From: Bacillota bacterium
Lineage (GTDB): Bacteria > Bacillota > Clostridia > Oscillospirales > Acutalibacteraceae
Assembly: GCA_023460155.1 (NCBI GenBank)
Contig: JAEWRF010000151.1
Span: forward strand, 1 to 5,868
Reading direction: 5' to 3'
DNA: 5,868 nucleotides
In this document: positions 4,781 through 5,868 of the stretch, in pieces
Layout of the letters: each line of letters begins with the position of its first letter
Position numbering within the stretch: the stretch's first letter is position 1
Translations under genes and position numbers: made by a program
The notes under the pieces: model-generated
Seen by the model: only the letters and a program-made list of their open reading frames with translations
Told to the model about the DNA's origin: nothing
Database searches by the model: none

Positions 4781-5868
4781 GTGACAGAAAAAAAATTAAA
4801 TAATACGGATGGCCATGTAAATTCGGAAGCGCCGCAGGCGACGGGAAAGGAAAAACGTTCCGAACTTTACCAAAAGGTGGTGCCGCCCAAGAAGAAGCAG
4901 CAGGGGCACCCGGCGGGCAAGGCTGTCAATCGGAATGCGAAACCGCAGACGAACCCGGAGGAGAAAACCGGGGCTTCTGCAAGGCCGCAGATGGCTTCCG
5001 CACAGCAACAAAAGGCTTCTGCGAAGCAGCAGCCGGCTTCCGTACAGCAGCAAGCGGCTTCCGCAAAGCAGCAAGCCCCCGCAAGGCAGCAGGCCCCCGC
5101 AAGGCAGCATCAGACGGGCTCCGCGAAGCAGCAGACTTCCAGACCGTCAGCCGATCAGCAGTCTCAGCCGAAGACGGCTTCTGCGCATCGGAGGGGAAGA
5201 CCGAAAAGTTCCGGTTCCCAGGCTGCCGCAATTCAGAAATCCGTGCAGCAGTTTATGCAGGACAAAGGCGTAAAAGCGGTTTCCAAAACGCAGGAAACGC
5301 ATGAAAATCCAAGGCCAAACCGCCGGGGCCGCAAAAATCAACAGAAGCCGTCCATTCGGGCCTATTTTCTGGGCGGACTCAATGAGGTCGGAAAGAACTT
5401 TACCCTGTTTGAATGCGGCAACGACATGATCATTGTGGACTGCGGTATGGCATTCCCTGACGGCGATATGCTCGGCGTCGACCTCGTGCTTCCGGATTTC
5501 ACCTTTGTGGAGCGCAATGCGGCCAACATCCGCGGCATCGTTCTGACGCACGGCCATGAGGACCATATCGGCGCGCTTCCTTATCTTCTTAAAAAAGTCA
5601 ACCTTCCGATTTACGGCACCCCGTTCACGCTTGCCCTGGTGGACAGCAAACTGAAAGAGCACGGGCTGCAGGGCAGTGTGAAGTCGATCGTCGTAAATCC
5701 CGGTCAGCATATTCTATTAGGCTGCATGGATGTTGAATTCATCCATGTCAACCACTCGATTCCAGATGCCGTTGCGGTCGCGATTCACTCTCCGGCCGGC
5801 GTGGTGATTCACACCGGCGATTTCAAGATCGACTGCACTCCCGCACAGGGAGAAATGATCGATCTTGG
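4781..5868 (+). CDS. rnj: Ribonuclease J with a long low-complexity N-terminal extension (3' end outside the window)
   Basis: RNase J is a metallo-beta-lactamase/beta-CASP nuclease with 5'-3' exonuclease and endonuclease activity in mRNA decay and rRNA processing. The visible 362 residues fall into two parts. Residues 1-190 are low-complexity, basic and rich in Gln, Ala, Lys, Ser and Pro, with a tandem repeat (65-118), an AT-hook-like RRGRPK (137-142), a short possible helix (147-168) and NRRGRKN (180-186). Residues 191-362 are the start of the nuclease: YFLGGLNEVGKN (195-206), VDCGMAFPD (219-227), the zinc motif HGHEDH (257-262), NHSIPDA (324-330) and IHTGDFK (343-349) with metal-ligand D347. 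Bacterial RNase J proteins usually begin almost directly at the GG(V/L)xEvGKN segment, so the extension is extra. GTG is the start, set by GGAGG. Which paralogue it is (J1 or J2) cannot be told; the intact HGHEDH motif argues for an active enzyme. Confidence 0.95.
   Translation, partial: MTEKKLNNTDGHVNSEAPQATGKEKRSELYQKVVPPKKKQQGHPAGKAVNRNAKPQTNPEEKTGASARPQMASAQQQKASAKQQPASVQQQAASAKQQAPARQQAPARQHQTGSAKQQTSRPSADQQSQPKTASAHRRGRPKSSGSQAAAIQKSVQQFMQDKGVKAVSKTQETHENPRPNRRGRKNQQKPSIRAYFLGGLNEVGKNFTLFECGNDMIIVDCGMAFPDGDMLGVDLVLPDFTFVERNAANIRGIVLTHGHEDHIGALPYLLKKVNLPIYGTPFTLALVDSKLKEHGLQGSVKSIVVNPGQHILLGCMDVEFIHVNHSIPDAVAVAIHSPAGVVIHTGDFKIDCTPAQGEMIDL
4973..5134 (+). repeat. In-frame tandem repeat in the RNase J extension (21-nt then 18-nt units)
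   Basis: Five 7-residue units run in register: ASARPQM, ASAQQQK, ASAKQQP, ASVQQQA and ASAKQQA (65-99). Two 6-residue units follow, PARQQA and PARQHQ, then a last GSAKQQT (113-118). The two 18-nt units at 5075-5092 and 5093-5110 differ at only one base, suggesting a recent duplication. All unit lengths are multiples of three, so copy changes keep the frame. Confidence 0.88.

Noticed and set aside
4796..5110. A minus-strand frame with a Leu/Cys/Gly-rich repetitive product resembling a membrane or repeat protein
   Set aside because: The repetition is the reverse reading of the Gln/Ala repeats in the RNase J extension, which has the ribosome binding site and leads into the nuclease core.
4973..5134. 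Possible CRISPR array, from regularly repeated short units
   Set aside because: The units are contiguous with no spacers, are in frame with RNase J and encode a peptide repeat.

Overview
The window looks like chromosomal housekeeping DNA from an anaerobic Firmicute of class Clostridia. The protein sequences most resemble the Oscillospiraceae/Ruminococcaceae, which is a judgement from recalled families and not from a search. Supporting signs are an electron-transfer flavoprotein alpha subunit (in butyrate-forming Clostridia typically the end of an acyl-CoA dehydrogenase/etf operon), a cysteine desulfurase with a clostridial NifS-type active site, an RNase J, strong GGAGG-type ribosome binding sites and textbook sigma-A promoters. 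Base composition is moderately GC-rich in the genes and AT-rich in the promoters.

Layout. (1) Bases 1-935, plus strand: the 3' part of etfA, closed by a hairpin terminator with a GAAA tetraloop (951-982). (2) Bases 994-2717, plus strand: a self-contained two-gene operon. A perfect consensus promoter (TTGACA, 17 bp, TATAAT) runs directly into an AT-rich palindrome plus 11-bp direct repeats, a likely operator. A TetR-family repressor gene follows, overlapping by ATGA an uncharacterised radical SAM gene. A 15-bp hairpin terminator (2740-2789) ends it. (3) Bases 4402-2793, minus strand: rnhA (RNase HI) then nifS (cysteine desulfurase), again overlapping by ATGA, driven by an extended -10 promoter at 4437-4445. 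It converges on the radical SAM gene. (4) Bases 4403-4780: a divergent intergenic region with the rnhA promoter, a strong plus-strand promoter (4550-4578) and a roughly 195-nt structured leader. (5) Bases 4781 to the window end, plus strand: an RNase J gene, cut by the window edge, whose catalytic core is preceded by a roughly 190-residue low-complexity, basic, Gln/Ala-rich extension with a 7-residue tandem repeat and RGR motifs.

How the parts relate. The etfA gene is independent of the rest. The TetR/radical SAM pair reads as an autoregulated inducible unit whose signal and substrate are unknown. RNase HI (RNA in RNA:DNA hybrids) and RNase J (mRNA/rRNA decay and processing) are divergently transcribed from one intergenic region and could be co-regulated, but nothing in the sequence proves this. 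I found no tRNA, rRNA, CRISPR, insertion sequence, phage or defence system. The points most worth a second look are the RNase J extension with its leader, and the TetR/radical SAM operon with its repeat operator.
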